Assembly (NCBI RefSeq): GCF_003443675.1
Contig: NZ_CP031963.1
Coordinates: 3,247,501-3,311,500 of the forward strand
Length of the DNA: 64,000 nucleotides
Direction of reading: 5' to 3'
DNA from: Aquimarina sp. BL5
Lineage (GTDB): Bacteria; Bacteroidota; Bacteroidia; Flavobacteriales; Flavobacteriaceae
The number at the start of each line of letters is the position of its first letter. Position 1 is the stretch's first letter. The notes beneath the pieces were generated by a model. It saw nothing but the letters and a program-made list of their open reading frames with translations, searched no databases and was not told the origin of the DNA. Shown one piece after another: positions 35,333 to 45,200 of the stretch. The translations under genes and the position numbers were made by a program.

Positions 35333-36793
35333 TTACTGTTCTTTTGGAAATTTCACCTTAAAAACGGTTCCTTTTCCCTCCTGAGATGTAAAGGTAATAC
35401 TTCCGCTATAGGTTTCCACAATATTTTTTACCATACCCAATCCTAATCCCATACCACTACTTTTTGTAGTAAATTTTGGTTCAAAAACCATTTTTTTATT
35501 TTCCTCAGTTATACCAATCCCATTATCTGCTACTGTAATAACCACATTTTCCATTTCTGTAAAAACATTTACCATGATTTTAGGCGTTTGATCTTCTGGG
35601 ATAGCTTGTATTGCATTCTTAACAAGATTAGTCACTACCCTTATCAACTGTGTCCTATCAAACTTAGCAATAATCTTTTCCATTTCTGAAGGAAAAACAA
35701 TATAATCTTCATTAAAGATATCGAGTGCCAACCCTACTATTTTAACTACATCTAATGTTTCACTTTTCTGTGCTGGCATCTGCGCAAAATTAGAAAACGC
35801 AGACGCAATGGAGCTCATAGTATCGATCTGCTGGATCAATGTGTCACTGTACTCTTTAACTTTTTGTTCGATATTAGGGTCATTGGGATCAAACTTCCGT
35901 TCGAAACTCTGAACCGTTAATCGCATCGGAGTTAGTGGATTTTTAATTTCATGCGCAACCTGTTTTGCCATTTCTCGCCAAGCCGCTTCGCGCTCACTTT
36001 TAGCCAGCATCGCAGCACTTTCTTCTAACTCATCGATCATGCTATTATATGCATTTACCAACGAATAAATCTCATCATTAGAATCTCCTATCCTGATTCT
36101 CTTATTACGTTTGTCTAAGCGAGTTTGATCTATAGTATCTGAGATTGTTTTAAGAGATCGTGTAATGTATTTTGATAAAAAATATGCTAATATTATAGCA
36201 ATTAACAACATCAGCAAATATACTTGACCCAGCCTTTTTAAAGATTCCCATAATTCTCTGGAAAAGAAATTATCATCTTCCAGATATGGTAAGTTAAGTA
36301 TTGCCAATGGTTTTGATTTATAATCTTTAATATAAGTGTATGACGATAAAAAGTGTTCACCGTTTTTCTCGGAAACTCCCAAGAACCTTTTTTCATATCC
36401 ACTGCCTAAAGTATCAATAATACGTTGGCTTAATTGTTTATCAGTAGTATCATTCACAAAGGTTTCCTCCGATTTAACCAATAATTCTCCTGATAAGCTA
36501 TAAATATTAACTGGTAATGTGTGTTCTTGAGAAATTTGAGATATTCTTTTTTTCTCTCTAAAAATTAAAGCGACATTCTCTTCAGTTACCGGATATGTAG
36601 TACTTCTTAATGCGTTATTAATGGCTATTTTAATTCGCTCTTCTTTCCTCTCTAATCGCTCACGATGATAGTCTTCTGCCTCCTCTTTGTATTGATACAC
36701 TGTAATTGCAGCAACCAGTACAGAAGCTAACAAAACTAATACGGTCATGGAAATAAAAATCCTCGTTCTAAGGGAGAGTTTGGTAAGCTTCAT
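35333..36793 (-). CDS. HAMP-containing sensor histidine kinase (NtrY-like)
   Basis: The 486-aa product has an N-terminal membrane helix (FISMTVLVLLASVLVAAITV), a ~150-residue periplasmic sensor, a second helix (YLLMLLIAIILAYFLSKYIT), HAMP, then the kinase core. H-box: REMAKQVAHEIKNPLTPMRL (phospho-His in AHEIKNP). N-box: RVVTNLVKNAIQAIPED; G-boxes: VADNGIGITEENK and KSSGMGLGLGMVKNIVE. The PLTPMRL form is typical of NtrY-type kinases. No response regulator is adjacent, so its partner is elsewhere. Confidence 0.95.
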   Translation of the reverse strand: MKLTKLSLRTRIFISMTVLVLLASVLVAAITVYQYKEEAEDYHRERLERKEERIKIAINNALRSTTYPVTEENVALIFREKKRISQISQEHTLPVNIYSLSGELLVKSEETFVNDTTDKQLSQRIIDTLGSGYEKRFLGVSEKNGEHFLSSYTYIKDYKSKPLAILNLPYLEDDNFFSRELWESLKRLGQVYLLMLLIAIILAYFLSKYITRSLKTISDTIDQTRLDKRNKRIRIGDSNDEIYSLVNAYNSMIDELEESAAMLAKSEREAAWREMAKQVAHEIKNPLTPMRLTVQSFERKFDPNDPNIEQKVKEYSDTLIQQIDTMSSIASAFSNFAQMPAQKSETLDVVKIVGLALDIFNEDYIVFPSEMEKIIAKFDRTQLIRVVTNLVKNAIQAIPEDQTPKIMVNVFTEMENVVITVADNGIGITEENKKMVFEPKFTTKSSGMGLGLGMVKNIVETYSGSITFTSQEGKGTVFKVKFPKEQ

Positions 36794-36882
36794 AGTATTC
36801 TTTGAAACGTAAATATAGCAAATATCACACCAAAATAGCTTTTAAAAGAAACCTTGGGAACTAGCTCACTACATTTCATTTC

Positions 36883-36916
36883 TTTGGGTGGAATTGGCTA
36901 AATTTACTTAGTTTTG
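36883..36916 (+). promoter_or_regulatory. Putative promoter of the ABC ATPase gene, adjacent to ATG
   Basis: TTTG at 36883-36886 and TAGTTTTG at 36909-36916, an exact TAnnTTTG match, are 22 bases apart. The box ends five bases before the ATG at 36922, so the transcript should start at or beside the start codon. Confidence 0.5.
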
Positions 36917-36921
36917 ATTCT

Positions 36922-38610
36922 ATGGAAACTGATGCTTTACTTTCTCTTAAAAATATAAACGTCTCTTTTTCTTCTGAGGAAAAAGAAAACCAAGTATTGT
37001 ATGACATTTCATTTGATATCAATTCTAATGAAATCTTAGGTGTTGTAGGAGAATCTGGAAGTGGTAAGTCAGTAACTTCTTTAGCTATTATGGGATTACT
37101 TCCTACGCATACCGCAAAAGTTTCCGGACAAATCTTGTATGATAACCATTCTCTGCTTGATTTGGATACTAAAACATTAAGATCTATCCGAGGTAATGAA
37201 ATCGCTATGATTTTTCAGGAACCCATGAGTTCTCTTAATCCATCTATGAAATGTGGTAAACAGGTTATAGAGATATTGTTACAACATACTGATTTGTCAA
37301 AATCCAAAGCTAAGGAAGAAGTGCTTTCATTGTTTGAAAAAGTAAAACTCCCTGATAGCATTCGTGCCTATAATTCTTATCCTCATGAACTAAGCGGTGG
37401 ACAAAAACAACGCATAATGATTGCTATGGCCATTGCTTGTAAGCCTAAACTACTTATTGCCGATGAACCTACAACTGCATTAGATGTTACTGTACAGAAA
37501 GAAATCATTAGTTTGTTAAAAGAACTACAGAAAGAATATAAAATGAGTATTCTCTTCATTTCTCACGACTTATCTTTGGTATCTGAAATTGCAGATAAGG
37601 TTCTAGTAGTTTATCAAGGTAAAATGGTAGAATATGGTGCTACATCAGAAATTTTTAATAATCCCCAAAAAGAATATACCAAAGCATTAATTCATGCCAG
37701 GCCATCACTGGATGTTAGGTTTAAAAATCTACCTACGATAGAAGATTACCTTACTGATCAGACAGCAGAAAGAGAAATTATTACTAAAACACAAAGAATA
37801 CAACAACACAAAGAATTATATAGCAACCCTCCTCTTTTAGAAGTAAGAAATGTAGAAAAAACATTTTTTTCTAAAGCTGGATTGTTTGGTAAAAAAGAAT
37901 TTAAAGCAGTTGATGGAGTTAGCTTTAAATTGTACGAAGGTGAAACATTGGGTCTTGTTGGAGAATCTGGATGTGGTAAATCTACTTTAGGAAACACAAT
38001 TCTACAATTAGACAAAGCAAATAGCGGTGAGATTTTATATAAGGGTCGGGATATTACGAAAATTTCTTCTTCAGAAATAAGAAGTTTAAGAAAAGAGATT
38101 CAGTTAATATTTCAAGATCCATTTGCATCTCTAAATCCACGTTTAACAATTGGTAAAGCGATTATGGAGCCTATGAAAGCCCATAATCTTTATGATAATA
38201 ACGCAGAGCGAAAAGAAAAAACTATTAATTTATTAGAACGCGTTGGGTTAGATCCAGCATATTTTAACCGATATCCTCATGAATTTAGTGGTGGCCAACG
38301 TCAACGTATCGGAATTGCTAGAACTATAGCGCTTCAGCCTAAATTAATCATTTGTGATGAATCTGTAAGTGCCTTGGACATTTCCGTTCAGGCACAGGTT
38401 TTGAATTTATTGAATGAGCTAAAAGAAAAATTTGGTTTTACTTATATTTTTATATCTCATGATTTGGCTGTGGTAAAATATATGTCTGATCAATTATTAG
38501 TTATGAATCAAGGTAAAATTGAAGAACAAGGAGATGCGGACAACATCTACGCAAACCCTAAGAATGAATACACTAAAAAACTAATTGATGCCATCCCCAA
38601 AGGTATGTAG
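36922..38610 (+). CDS. Fused dual ABC transporter ATPase (oligopeptide type)
   Basis: The 562-aa product contains two complete ATPase domains of the DppD/DppF (YejF/GsiA-like) type. Domain 1 (~8-265): Walker A GVVGESGSGKSVTS, signature LSGGQKQRIMIA, Walker B LLIADEPTTALDVT. Domain 2 (~305-560): GLVGESGCGKSTLG, FSGGQRQRIGIA, LIICDESVSALDIS. It would power a peptide or related importer, but no permease or binding protein lies nearby. Note DES in place of DEP in the second Walker B, as is common in this subfamily. Confidence 0.95.
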   Translation: METDALLSLKNINVSFSSEEKENQVLYDISFDINSNEILGVVGESGSGKSVTSLAIMGLLPTHTAKVSGQILYDNHSLLDLDTKTLRSIRGNEIAMIFQEPMSSLNPSMKCGKQVIEILLQHTDLSKSKAKEEVLSLFEKVKLPDSIRAYNSYPHELSGGQKQRIMIAMAIACKPKLLIADEPTTALDVTVQKEIISLLKELQKEYKMSILFISHDLSLVSEIADKVLVVYQGKMVEYGATSEIFNNPQKEYTKALIHARPSLDVRFKNLPTIEDYLTDQTAEREIITKTQRIQQHKELYSNPPLLEVRNVEKTFFSKAGLFGKKEFKAVDGVSFKLYEGETLGLVGESGCGKSTLGNTILQLDKANSGEILYKGRDITKISSSEIRSLRKEIQLIFQDPFASLNPRLTIGKAIMEPMKAHNLYDNNAERKEKTINLLERVGLDPAYFNRYPHEFSGGQRQRIGIARTIALQPKLIICDESVSALDISVQAQVLNLLNELKEKFGFTYIFISHDLAVVKYMSDQLLVMNQGKIEEQGDADNIYANPKNEYTKKLIDAIPKGM

Positions 38611-38708
38611 TATTATCATAAACATCCATAACCTTCAAGTTTCCTATTCTCCATGTTTACCTTTTTGTTTTCACCCACACTAAGTTTTAAATAACAAAAC
38701 TTAAAATA

Positions 38709-39179
38709 ATGAAAACAACAATGAAATTTTTAACGTATGTCTTTATGGCTTTTACTTTAGTACTAACCTCTTGTGATGGAGAAGATGGAGCAAATGGGCT
38801 TGATGGAGCAATTGGTCCACAAGGACCAGCAGGTCAAGATGGAAATGCCAATGTAGTTTCTGTATCAGTGGATGCATATACTGTAGCTATTGGCCAAAAT
38901 GAAATCTTAGTTCCAGAGCTAACTCAAGAAATATATGATAATGGATTTGTATTTGGATACACAACCGTAAACGGAAATTCATTCTGGGAAACTTTACCTG
39001 TAGTAATCAATGAAAATACTCTTCTTGATATTGATAGAATCGAAGTTGGTAAAATTATTTTAACCTCTACTTTTGATCAAACGCTGGACTTTAGATTTGT
39101 TCTTATTGAAGGAACCGATATTAGTGGTTTTAATTTTAGTAGTTATGAAGATGTTCAATCATATTATAATTTAGACTAA
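38709..39179 (+). CDS. Lipoprotein with collagen-like Gly-X-Y segment
   Basis: The 156-aa product has a signal with lipobox (FMAFTLVLTSCDG, Cys at about 22) directly followed by eight Gly-X-Y triplets (GEDGANGLDGAIGPQGPAGQ onward). A ~100-residue beta-rich domain then follows. The triplets are too few for a long triple helix but could trimerise the protein. Exposed at the membrane surface or outside. No known binding partner. A hairpin terminator follows at 39217-39256. Confidence 0.85.
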   Translation: MKTTMKFLTYVFMAFTLVLTSCDGEDGANGLDGAIGPQGPAGQDGNANVVSVSVDAYTVAIGQNEILVPELTQEIYDNGFVFGYTTVNGNSFWETLPVVINENTLLDIDRIEVGKIILTSTFDQTLDFRFVLIEGTDISGFNFSSYEDVQSYYNLD

Positions 39180-39216
39180 CATAACAATAATTAATATCCA
39201 CCTTTATTTGTACTCT

Positions 39217-39256
39217 GCGACCCTTTTATATTAAACATAATAGGGTCGCTACTTTT
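39217..39256 (+). terminator. Terminator after the collagen-like lipoprotein gene
   Basis: GCGACCC (39217-39223) pairs with GGGTCGC (39243-39249), with a smaller inner stem TATTA/TAATA, followed by TACTTTTAG. It stands 38 bases after the stop codon. Confidence 0.65.
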
Positions 39257-39276
39257 AGAATTAAATCAAATTAAAT

Positions 39277-39307
39277 TTTTACACAAGCGTCCTATTTTGT
39301 AGTTTTA
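39277..39307 (+). promoter_or_regulatory. Putative promoter of the SPFH gene
   Basis: TTTT at 39277-39280 and TAGTTTTA at 39300-39307 (one base off TAnnTTTG) are 19 bases apart. The box is 27 bases upstream of the ATG at 39335. Confidence 0.4.
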
Positions 39308-39334
39308 GAACACGAATTATAAATCAACTCACCA

Positions 39335-40468
39335 ATGGGAATTTTTGACGAAATAAAGAAGAAGCTTAGTAACGAATTTATAGATATTATAGAATGGTTA
39401 GACAACACGCAGGATACCATTGTACATAGATTCGAACGTTATCAAAATGAAATAAAACACGGTGCTCAGTTAATAGTTAGAGAAGGGCAAACAGCTGTTT
39501 TCATTAATGAAGGTCAATTAGCAGATGTATTTGAACCTGGAACATATACGTTAAATACTCAAAATTTACCGATTCTAACAACTCTAAAAGGCTGGAAATA
39601 TGGATTTAACAGTCCTTTTAAAGCAGAAGTCTATTTTGTAAACACTCACCTATTTACTAATGAAAAATGGGGAACAAAAAATCCAATAACACTCAATGAT
39701 GATCGCTTTGGATTGGTAGAAATTAGAGCCTTCGGAACCTATGCATTTAAAATTAGTGATCCTGGAAAATTTATTGTTGATATTGTTGGTACAGACGCCA
39801 ATTTTACCAATTTCGAAATCAATGAGCATCTTAAAAGTTTAATTTCTACTCGTTTTACGGATACAGTAGGAGAAGCCAACTTTCCGATAGAACTATATGC
39901 TGCTAATACTACAGAACTATCAGAAACTTGCAAGGAAGTAATGCAACCTGAATTTCAATCTGTAGGTATTTCTTTAGAAAAGTTCTTCATTGAAAATGTT
40001 TCTATGCCTGAGGATTTAAAGAAAGAAATCTTCGAATATAGTAGAATTGACAAGCTCGATCTCGATAAACTAACCAAGTTTAAAACAGCCAAGGCTATCG
40101 AAGCTGCTGCTGCCAATGAAGGTGGTACTGCCGGAGCCGGAATGGGAATGGGAATGGGCTTTGTGCTTGCTCAACAAATGGGTGGTATGATGAATCCAAT
40201 GGCTACTCAACAACAAGCGCAACCTCAGCAAACTTCTCCTGTAGCTCCTCCACCAATGCCAGTTCAGGCGCAGTATTTCTATGCTTCTAATGGTCAGCAA
40301 GCTGGCCCCGTATCTTTTGATCAGTTAAAAGCATTATTTGCCAATAGAACGGTTAATAAAGATTCTTTAGTCTGGAAACAAGGAATGGCCAATTGGACGG
40401 CTATTAAAGATGTAGAAGAGTTAAAATCATTCTTAGGAGGAAGTACTCCTCCTCCATTGCCAGCATAA
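39335..40468 (+). CDS. SPFH/virion-core-like protein with GYF_2 domain (YdjI-like)
   Basis: The 377-aa product has an SPFH-like N-terminal ~230 residues (LIVREGQTAVFINEGQLADV, PGTYTLNTQNLPILTTLKG, VEIRAFGTYAFKISDPGKFI). A Gly/Met-rich helix (AGAGMGMGMGFVLAQQMGG), a Pro/Gln linker and a C-terminal GYF_2 domain (FYASNGQQAGPVSFDQLKAL ... WKQGMANW) follow. This is the YdjI architecture from Bacillus, where it acts with YdjG/YdjH and PspA at the membrane. Here it pairs with the zinc-ribbon gene 101 bp downstream; no PspA is present. Confidence 0.9.
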   Translation: MGIFDEIKKKLSNEFIDIIEWLDNTQDTIVHRFERYQNEIKHGAQLIVREGQTAVFINEGQLADVFEPGTYTLNTQNLPILTTLKGWKYGFNSPFKAEVYFVNTHLFTNEKWGTKNPITLNDDRFGLVEIRAFGTYAFKISDPGKFIVDIVGTDANFTNFEINEHLKSLISTRFTDTVGEANFPIELYAANTTELSETCKEVMQPEFQSVGISLEKFFIENVSMPEDLKKEIFEYSRIDKLDLDKLTKFKTAKAIEAAAANEGGTAGAGMGMGMGFVLAQQMGGMMNPMATQQQAQPQQTSPVAPPPMPVQAQYFYASNGQQAGPVSFDQLKALFANRTVNKDSLVWKQGMANWTAIKDVEELKSFLGGSTPPPLPA

Positions 40469-40505
40469 AAAACAATGTTGTGTTAATAAAAAATCCTTAT
40501 ACCAA

Positions 40506-40532
40506 CCTTCTTCTGTCTAAGACGGAAGAAGG
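40506..40532. other. Strong stem-loop between SPFH and zinc-ribbon genes
   Basis: CCTTCTTC pairs with GAAGAAGG, continued by a U-G pair and GTC/GAC, giving about 12 pairs and a tiny loop. No long T run follows immediately, so it may attenuate or protect the transcript rather than end it. Confidence 0.55.
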
Positions 40533-40569
40533 AACTATTTTGTAAAACCTTTAGTATTATAATTCCTGC

Positions 40570-41685
40570 ATGGAAGAAGAGAAAAAAGTATTTTCTGAAC
40601 AAAAAAAATCTTGTGTTAATTGTGGTGCCGAACTAACCTATAAACCTGGAACTACTCAGATTACCTGTGATTATTGTGGACATGAGGAAACTATTGTACA
40701 GCACGAAGATGGTTTTAAAGAATTAGAACTAAAACCGTATCTGGATGAAATGGGATCTCTTTCTCATTCTGAAGAGATTATGATGCTTCATTGTAAAAAT
40801 TGCGGTGCAAACCAGCATATTGAAGAAAATTATAAATCGCTTCACTGCGTATATTGTACAATGCCTTTGATCATAGAAGATGCCTACAAGGAAGATTGGA
40901 TTCTTCCTGGCGCAGTATTACCATTTCAGTTCGATCAGAAAAAATCACATCAAATATTTTCTAAATGGGTAAAAGGATTATGGTTTGCTCCTAATAATCT
41001 TCAGAAAGCCGCCTTAGATCCAGAACATACCAAAGGCTTGTATTTACCTTATTGGACATTTGACGCACAATTATATGCAACTTATACAGGGCAAAGAGGG
41101 GATTATTATTATGTAAGTGTTCCCTATACTACTACGGTTAATGGAAAATCAGTACAACGAACAAGACAAGAAAGAAGAACTAGGTGGAGCCCAGCAAGTG
41201 GTAATGTTAACGGTTTTGTAGATGATACTCTTATAAAAGCTTCTCATCAGCGTAAAAATCCTATACCGTCTAAAATTGCTCATTGGAATCTTCAATCTTT
41301 AGAGCCATTTAACACTAGTTTTTTGGCTGGTTTTGTTACCGAAAAATACACGATACCTTTAAAAGATGGTCATTTGTCTTCTACGCAAGAAGCCGAAAGG
41401 ATAGCACGCTCTTGGGCACGTCACGATATTGGTGGTGATACACAACGGGTACATTCTATTAATATGAGTTTATCAGAAGAAACCTTTAAACATATCTTAC
41501 TTCCTGTTTATATCAGTGCTTATAAATATAATGGAAAGAAATACAATTTCTTTGTCAATGGACAAACAGGAAAGATCTCCGGAAAAAGACCTTATTCTTT
41601 TTGGAAAATATTTTTCTTTAGCCTTTTTATTATTGCCATAATTCTGCTTATAATTTGGTTAGCAAATACGTATGGGGGTCAATAA
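40570..41685 (+). CDS. Zinc-ribbon membrane protein (YdjG-like)
   Basis: The 371-aa product has two zinc ribbons at its N-terminus: CVNCGAELTYKPGTTQITCD ending CDYC (residues ~15-38) and LHCKNCGANQHIEENYKSLH ending CVYC (~75-98). A middle domain (WILPGAVLPFQFDQKKSHQI; YLPYWTFDAQLYATYTGQRG) and a C-terminal membrane helix (FFFSLFIIAIILLIIWLANT) follow. It matches YdjG-type TFIIB-like ribbon proteins that partner with SPFH proteins. The same gene pair in Bacillus recruits PspA during envelope stress; the same job is inferred here. Confidence 0.88.
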   Translation: MEEEKKVFSEQKKSCVNCGAELTYKPGTTQITCDYCGHEETIVQHEDGFKELELKPYLDEMGSLSHSEEIMMLHCKNCGANQHIEENYKSLHCVYCTMPLIIEDAYKEDWILPGAVLPFQFDQKKSHQIFSKWVKGLWFAPNNLQKAALDPEHTKGLYLPYWTFDAQLYATYTGQRGDYYYVSVPYTTTVNGKSVQRTRQERRTRWSPASGNVNGFVDDTLIKASHQRKNPIPSKIAHWNLQSLEPFNTSFLAGFVTEKYTIPLKDGHLSSTQEAERIARSWARHDIGGDTQRVHSINMSLSEETFKHILLPVYISAYKYNGKKYNFFVNGQTGKISGKRPYSFWKIFFFSLFIIAIILLIIWLANTYGGQ

Positions 41686-41690
41686 CAAAA

Positions 41691-42182
41691 CTACTTTTTA
41701 GGTGTAAAACTAATGATTTTATAAGCTGTCTTACTGCTATTTCGACATAAAACTTCTAACACCACAAGATTAATCTCTTTATTTACATCAGTTTTCTTTT
41801 GTAATGTTTCCAAATTCCTTAATTGATTTTTAGTAAGTCCAAAAATAACTTCTTGTTTGGATGAGATCACATTAACAATACCCGAGCCTGAACCAATAAT
41901 CTTTTTTACTTTTATCCTTACGGTAACCTCATATAACGTTCCGCAAATAGACTTATTTTCAAAAATCTCGAGAACAATTCCTTTAAGGCGTATGGTGTTT
42001 GGTGATATTTGATTATTGGAAATTACACTTGTTTTAGTTATTTGGTTATCGTTTTGATCCCCAAACTTTGGCTTCTCTACTTTTGGCTTCTGAGTATTAC
42101 TCTTTTCTTTTTCTTGAGCAATACTGTTTGATTTACAAGAAAATAAGATTATAATCAAGCCTATATACATTAATTTATTCAT
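41691..42182 (-). CDS. Lipoprotein, unknown function
   Basis: The 163-aa product has lipobox LIIILFSCKS (Cys at about 16), a lysine/asparagine-rich linker (about 20-60), then a beta-rich domain (IRLKGIVLEIFENKSICGTL, VRIKVKKIIGSGSGIVNVIS) that looks OB-like. No functional assignment. It converges with the zinc-ribbon gene with only 5 bp between stops. Confidence 0.75.
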   Translation of the reverse strand: MNKLMYIGLIIILFSCKSNSIAQEKEKSNTQKPKVEKPKFGDQNDNQITKTSVISNNQISPNTIRLKGIVLEIFENKSICGTLYEVTVRIKVKKIIGSGSGIVNVISSKQEVIFGLTKNQLRNLETLQKKTDVNKEINLVVLEVLCRNSSKTAYKIISFTPKK

Positions 42183-42197
42183 GATGTCTTTAAAATG

Positions 42198-42231
42198 AAA
42201 AAAGGAGTCAATTAAATCAACTCCTTTTTTT
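42198..42231 (-). terminator. Terminator of the 1239-aa BNR protein gene
   Basis: AAAAGGAGT (42200-42208) pairs with ACTCCTTTT (42220 onward). On the minus strand it is followed by a T run. It lies 17-50 bases past the stop codon at 42248 and just before the next minus-strand gene. Confidence 0.7.
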
Positions 42232-42247
42232 ATAATTAATTGTTATT

Positions 42248-45200
42248 CTATCTCTTTAGTAATTTAACAACGGTATTGGATTTTGTTCCTGAGATTTTTG
42301 CATAATATAATCCAGATGCCAAACTTGATGCGTCCCAAGTAATATTAGCGCTAGAATTAACATCAGATATAGTATGTATTAAATTACCTGTACTATTAAA
42401 AATATTGATGCTTACACTTTTACTTGATTTCGAAATAGTGTCTCCAAGATTAAAGAAAAATTCATTACTCGATGGATTAGGATATACAGCAATATCTTTT
42501 GTAAAATCTAATGTCGTTAATGGAGCTTCAGCTTCAGGTACAATAGGTTCTATATCAGAGCCTATAATATCGCCAAAAATTTGAAAAATTTGATCTAAAG
42601 GTGTTCTTTCAAAAACGACAGAAGCTGTTGACCAATCTGTTGCCCCTAATCCAAAAATATTAGCCGCATCTCTGAATTGTGTTTCTTCTCCTATAACATT
42701 ATCCTGCGAAGCCCAAAACCACTGATTTGTTCCTGGATTAAACGCCAGGTTTACATATATAGAGATCCAATATTCACCACTCTTCAGCGTAACTATTTCC
42801 GGAAGAAGAATATTTAGATTAGAATTATCAAGTTCTGATATTGGAGCAATGCCTCCACTGTTATAGATCTCATCACCCGGTAATCCAGCATTATTCTCAT
42901 AAATCACTATGGTAGCACTATTGAAAGAAGGGGTTCCTCGGAGTCCTCCAAATGCCAGTATCCTATCAATATTCCAAGTGTTTCCTTCGGGTACAGTAAA
43001 ATCATCAGCTGATTGTGCTAATCCTCCAAAATCCAAGAAATTCTGAGACGGTAATGTTCCTATTTGAGTGTTCGTCTGCTCATAGATTGACGGCTCTGAT
43101 ACGGTTACTGTAAAACCTTCAGAAACTTGTTCTTCTCCAGAGGTAGCAATCAATCCAATAGAAGCAGCCCCAACAGAATCAGGAGTATAAGATAATGTTA
43201 GCGTATTACCAGATAACACAGTCGTTACTAATTCTGGATCAGAATTTATTAATTCAATATCAATTGGTAATCCCTGCGATTGTACAAACAAACCTGTTAC
43301 GTCTATTACTGTTTCCTCGTTATTTTCATCTACTCCAAAATCATCCAATAAAAAAGCAACACTCAAGTTAGATTCTGGTAATGGATTAGCGTTTATTGGA
43401 AAACGCGCACTAAACAGTCCATTTCCATGAGAAGCAACTGCTATAAATCCATCTTTTCTAGTAACTACCTCATCGGTTACTGCATTACCTATAGCAAAAT
43501 TCTCTTTTCTCCATACCGTATTTTGTCCATTCAATCCTCTAGTAGAATATAAGCCTGTACTTGTCGCCGCAAATATTCTCTGTAACCTAGCTCCTATTCT
43601 ACTCGTACTACCACCTAAAAATGCTGTACTTCTAACAGAAGGACCATTACCCGTACCATCTGCATTTTCTTCTAAATTACCACTAATATTTGTCCAGGTA
43701 TCTCCTCCGTCTTCTGTAACAAAGACACTAGGAATTCCGTAGTTAGAATACGTAACAATTACTCTATCCGCATTAGATGGATCTATATTAATATCATTGA
43801 CAAAACCTGCAGGTAATCCTTTTCCTGAAGTTATGTCCACAGCTTGCTGATTATCTATATTAGCATTGTCCATTCTAAATACGATCCCGGAATTTGTACC
43901 GTAATACAATCTATTAGCTACTGGAAATTTAGAAACTTCTAACGCACTTATTGTCGATCCATCAGGCGTTGATGAACTTGTAATATTCACCCAGTTTTCT
44001 GTTGCATTTGTATTCGTAAATAAAGGCAATTCATCGAGATCATTATTCCTCCAGATAGTATTTCCTGCTGGCATATACATAATGTTATCATTATTGGGAT
44101 CAAGAATAAATGGATTGATAAAAGCAAAACCCGCAGCTCCCGCAGGCTCTACTGCGGAGAATGATTCAAAAACTCCTTCTTCATCAAAATTAAACCTAAA
44201 CACGTTACCTCCTTGAGAAGAAACATAACGAGTTCTCCCATTATCAGCAATTGCACTATAAGCTCCATCCCCTCCAAAATCCGATTGCCAAATAGCATCA
44301 GAATCAGTAGAATTCGTAAACCACGTTCCATTATCTTGGAATCCAGCCACTAAATCATCTGTATTTGGTTCTGGATCGAATGCCACGTGATAAGGTTGTG
44401 TAGTTAAATATCCATTACTTAAAGAAGTCCAAGTTACTGGTTCTCCTGGATTAACAGCTGTAATATCTTCGGTTACAGATACCCCTCCGTCATGTCCATT
44501 TAATACTCTATTCGGATTTGATGGATAAAATAATAAGGCGTGTTGATCTGGATGATTATTAGTATATAGGTTAAATGCCTCTGGTGTAGAAGAACTATAT
44601 CCCGCTATCCAATCTCCTGCTCCCGCTGGAGTTGTAAATCCTGTTGTAGATCTATATAAGTTAGTTCCTCCAACAAATACTAAATTAGAATCCGAAGGGC
44701 TTACTTTAACGACCATATCATATCCACCCTGAATATTAAAAGTTCCGCCTCTTGAACCAATATCTCCAGGAAGGTTCCCTGTAAGATCGGTCCAAGGTTC
44801 TTCTTCAGATGCAGATGCATTATATCTATGCAAAAATGCTGGCGAAGCTATACCTTGAGTTTGATTTGCAGTAAAAAAATATACAATATCTTCATTTGAC
44901 GGGTCTATACCCATAACGGACCTACCATATGCTTCTGGTAAAAAATCCGGAGTAATTTCTGTCCAAGTATTTCCTCCATCTTCAGAGGTAAAATAACCAT
45001 TATTTGGTGCACTACCAGAATCCATAGTTGCGTACAACTGACCCGTTGAAGAAATTGTCACTTCGGCAAAAGTATCAAACCCACCTGATAGTACCTCTGT
45101 AAATGTATTTCCTCCATCTTGTGATCTCTGAACACCAGTTATTGTTCCTGCATAAACGTCTCCATTGGTAGGATCTATGACAATAGAATTAATCAAATCA

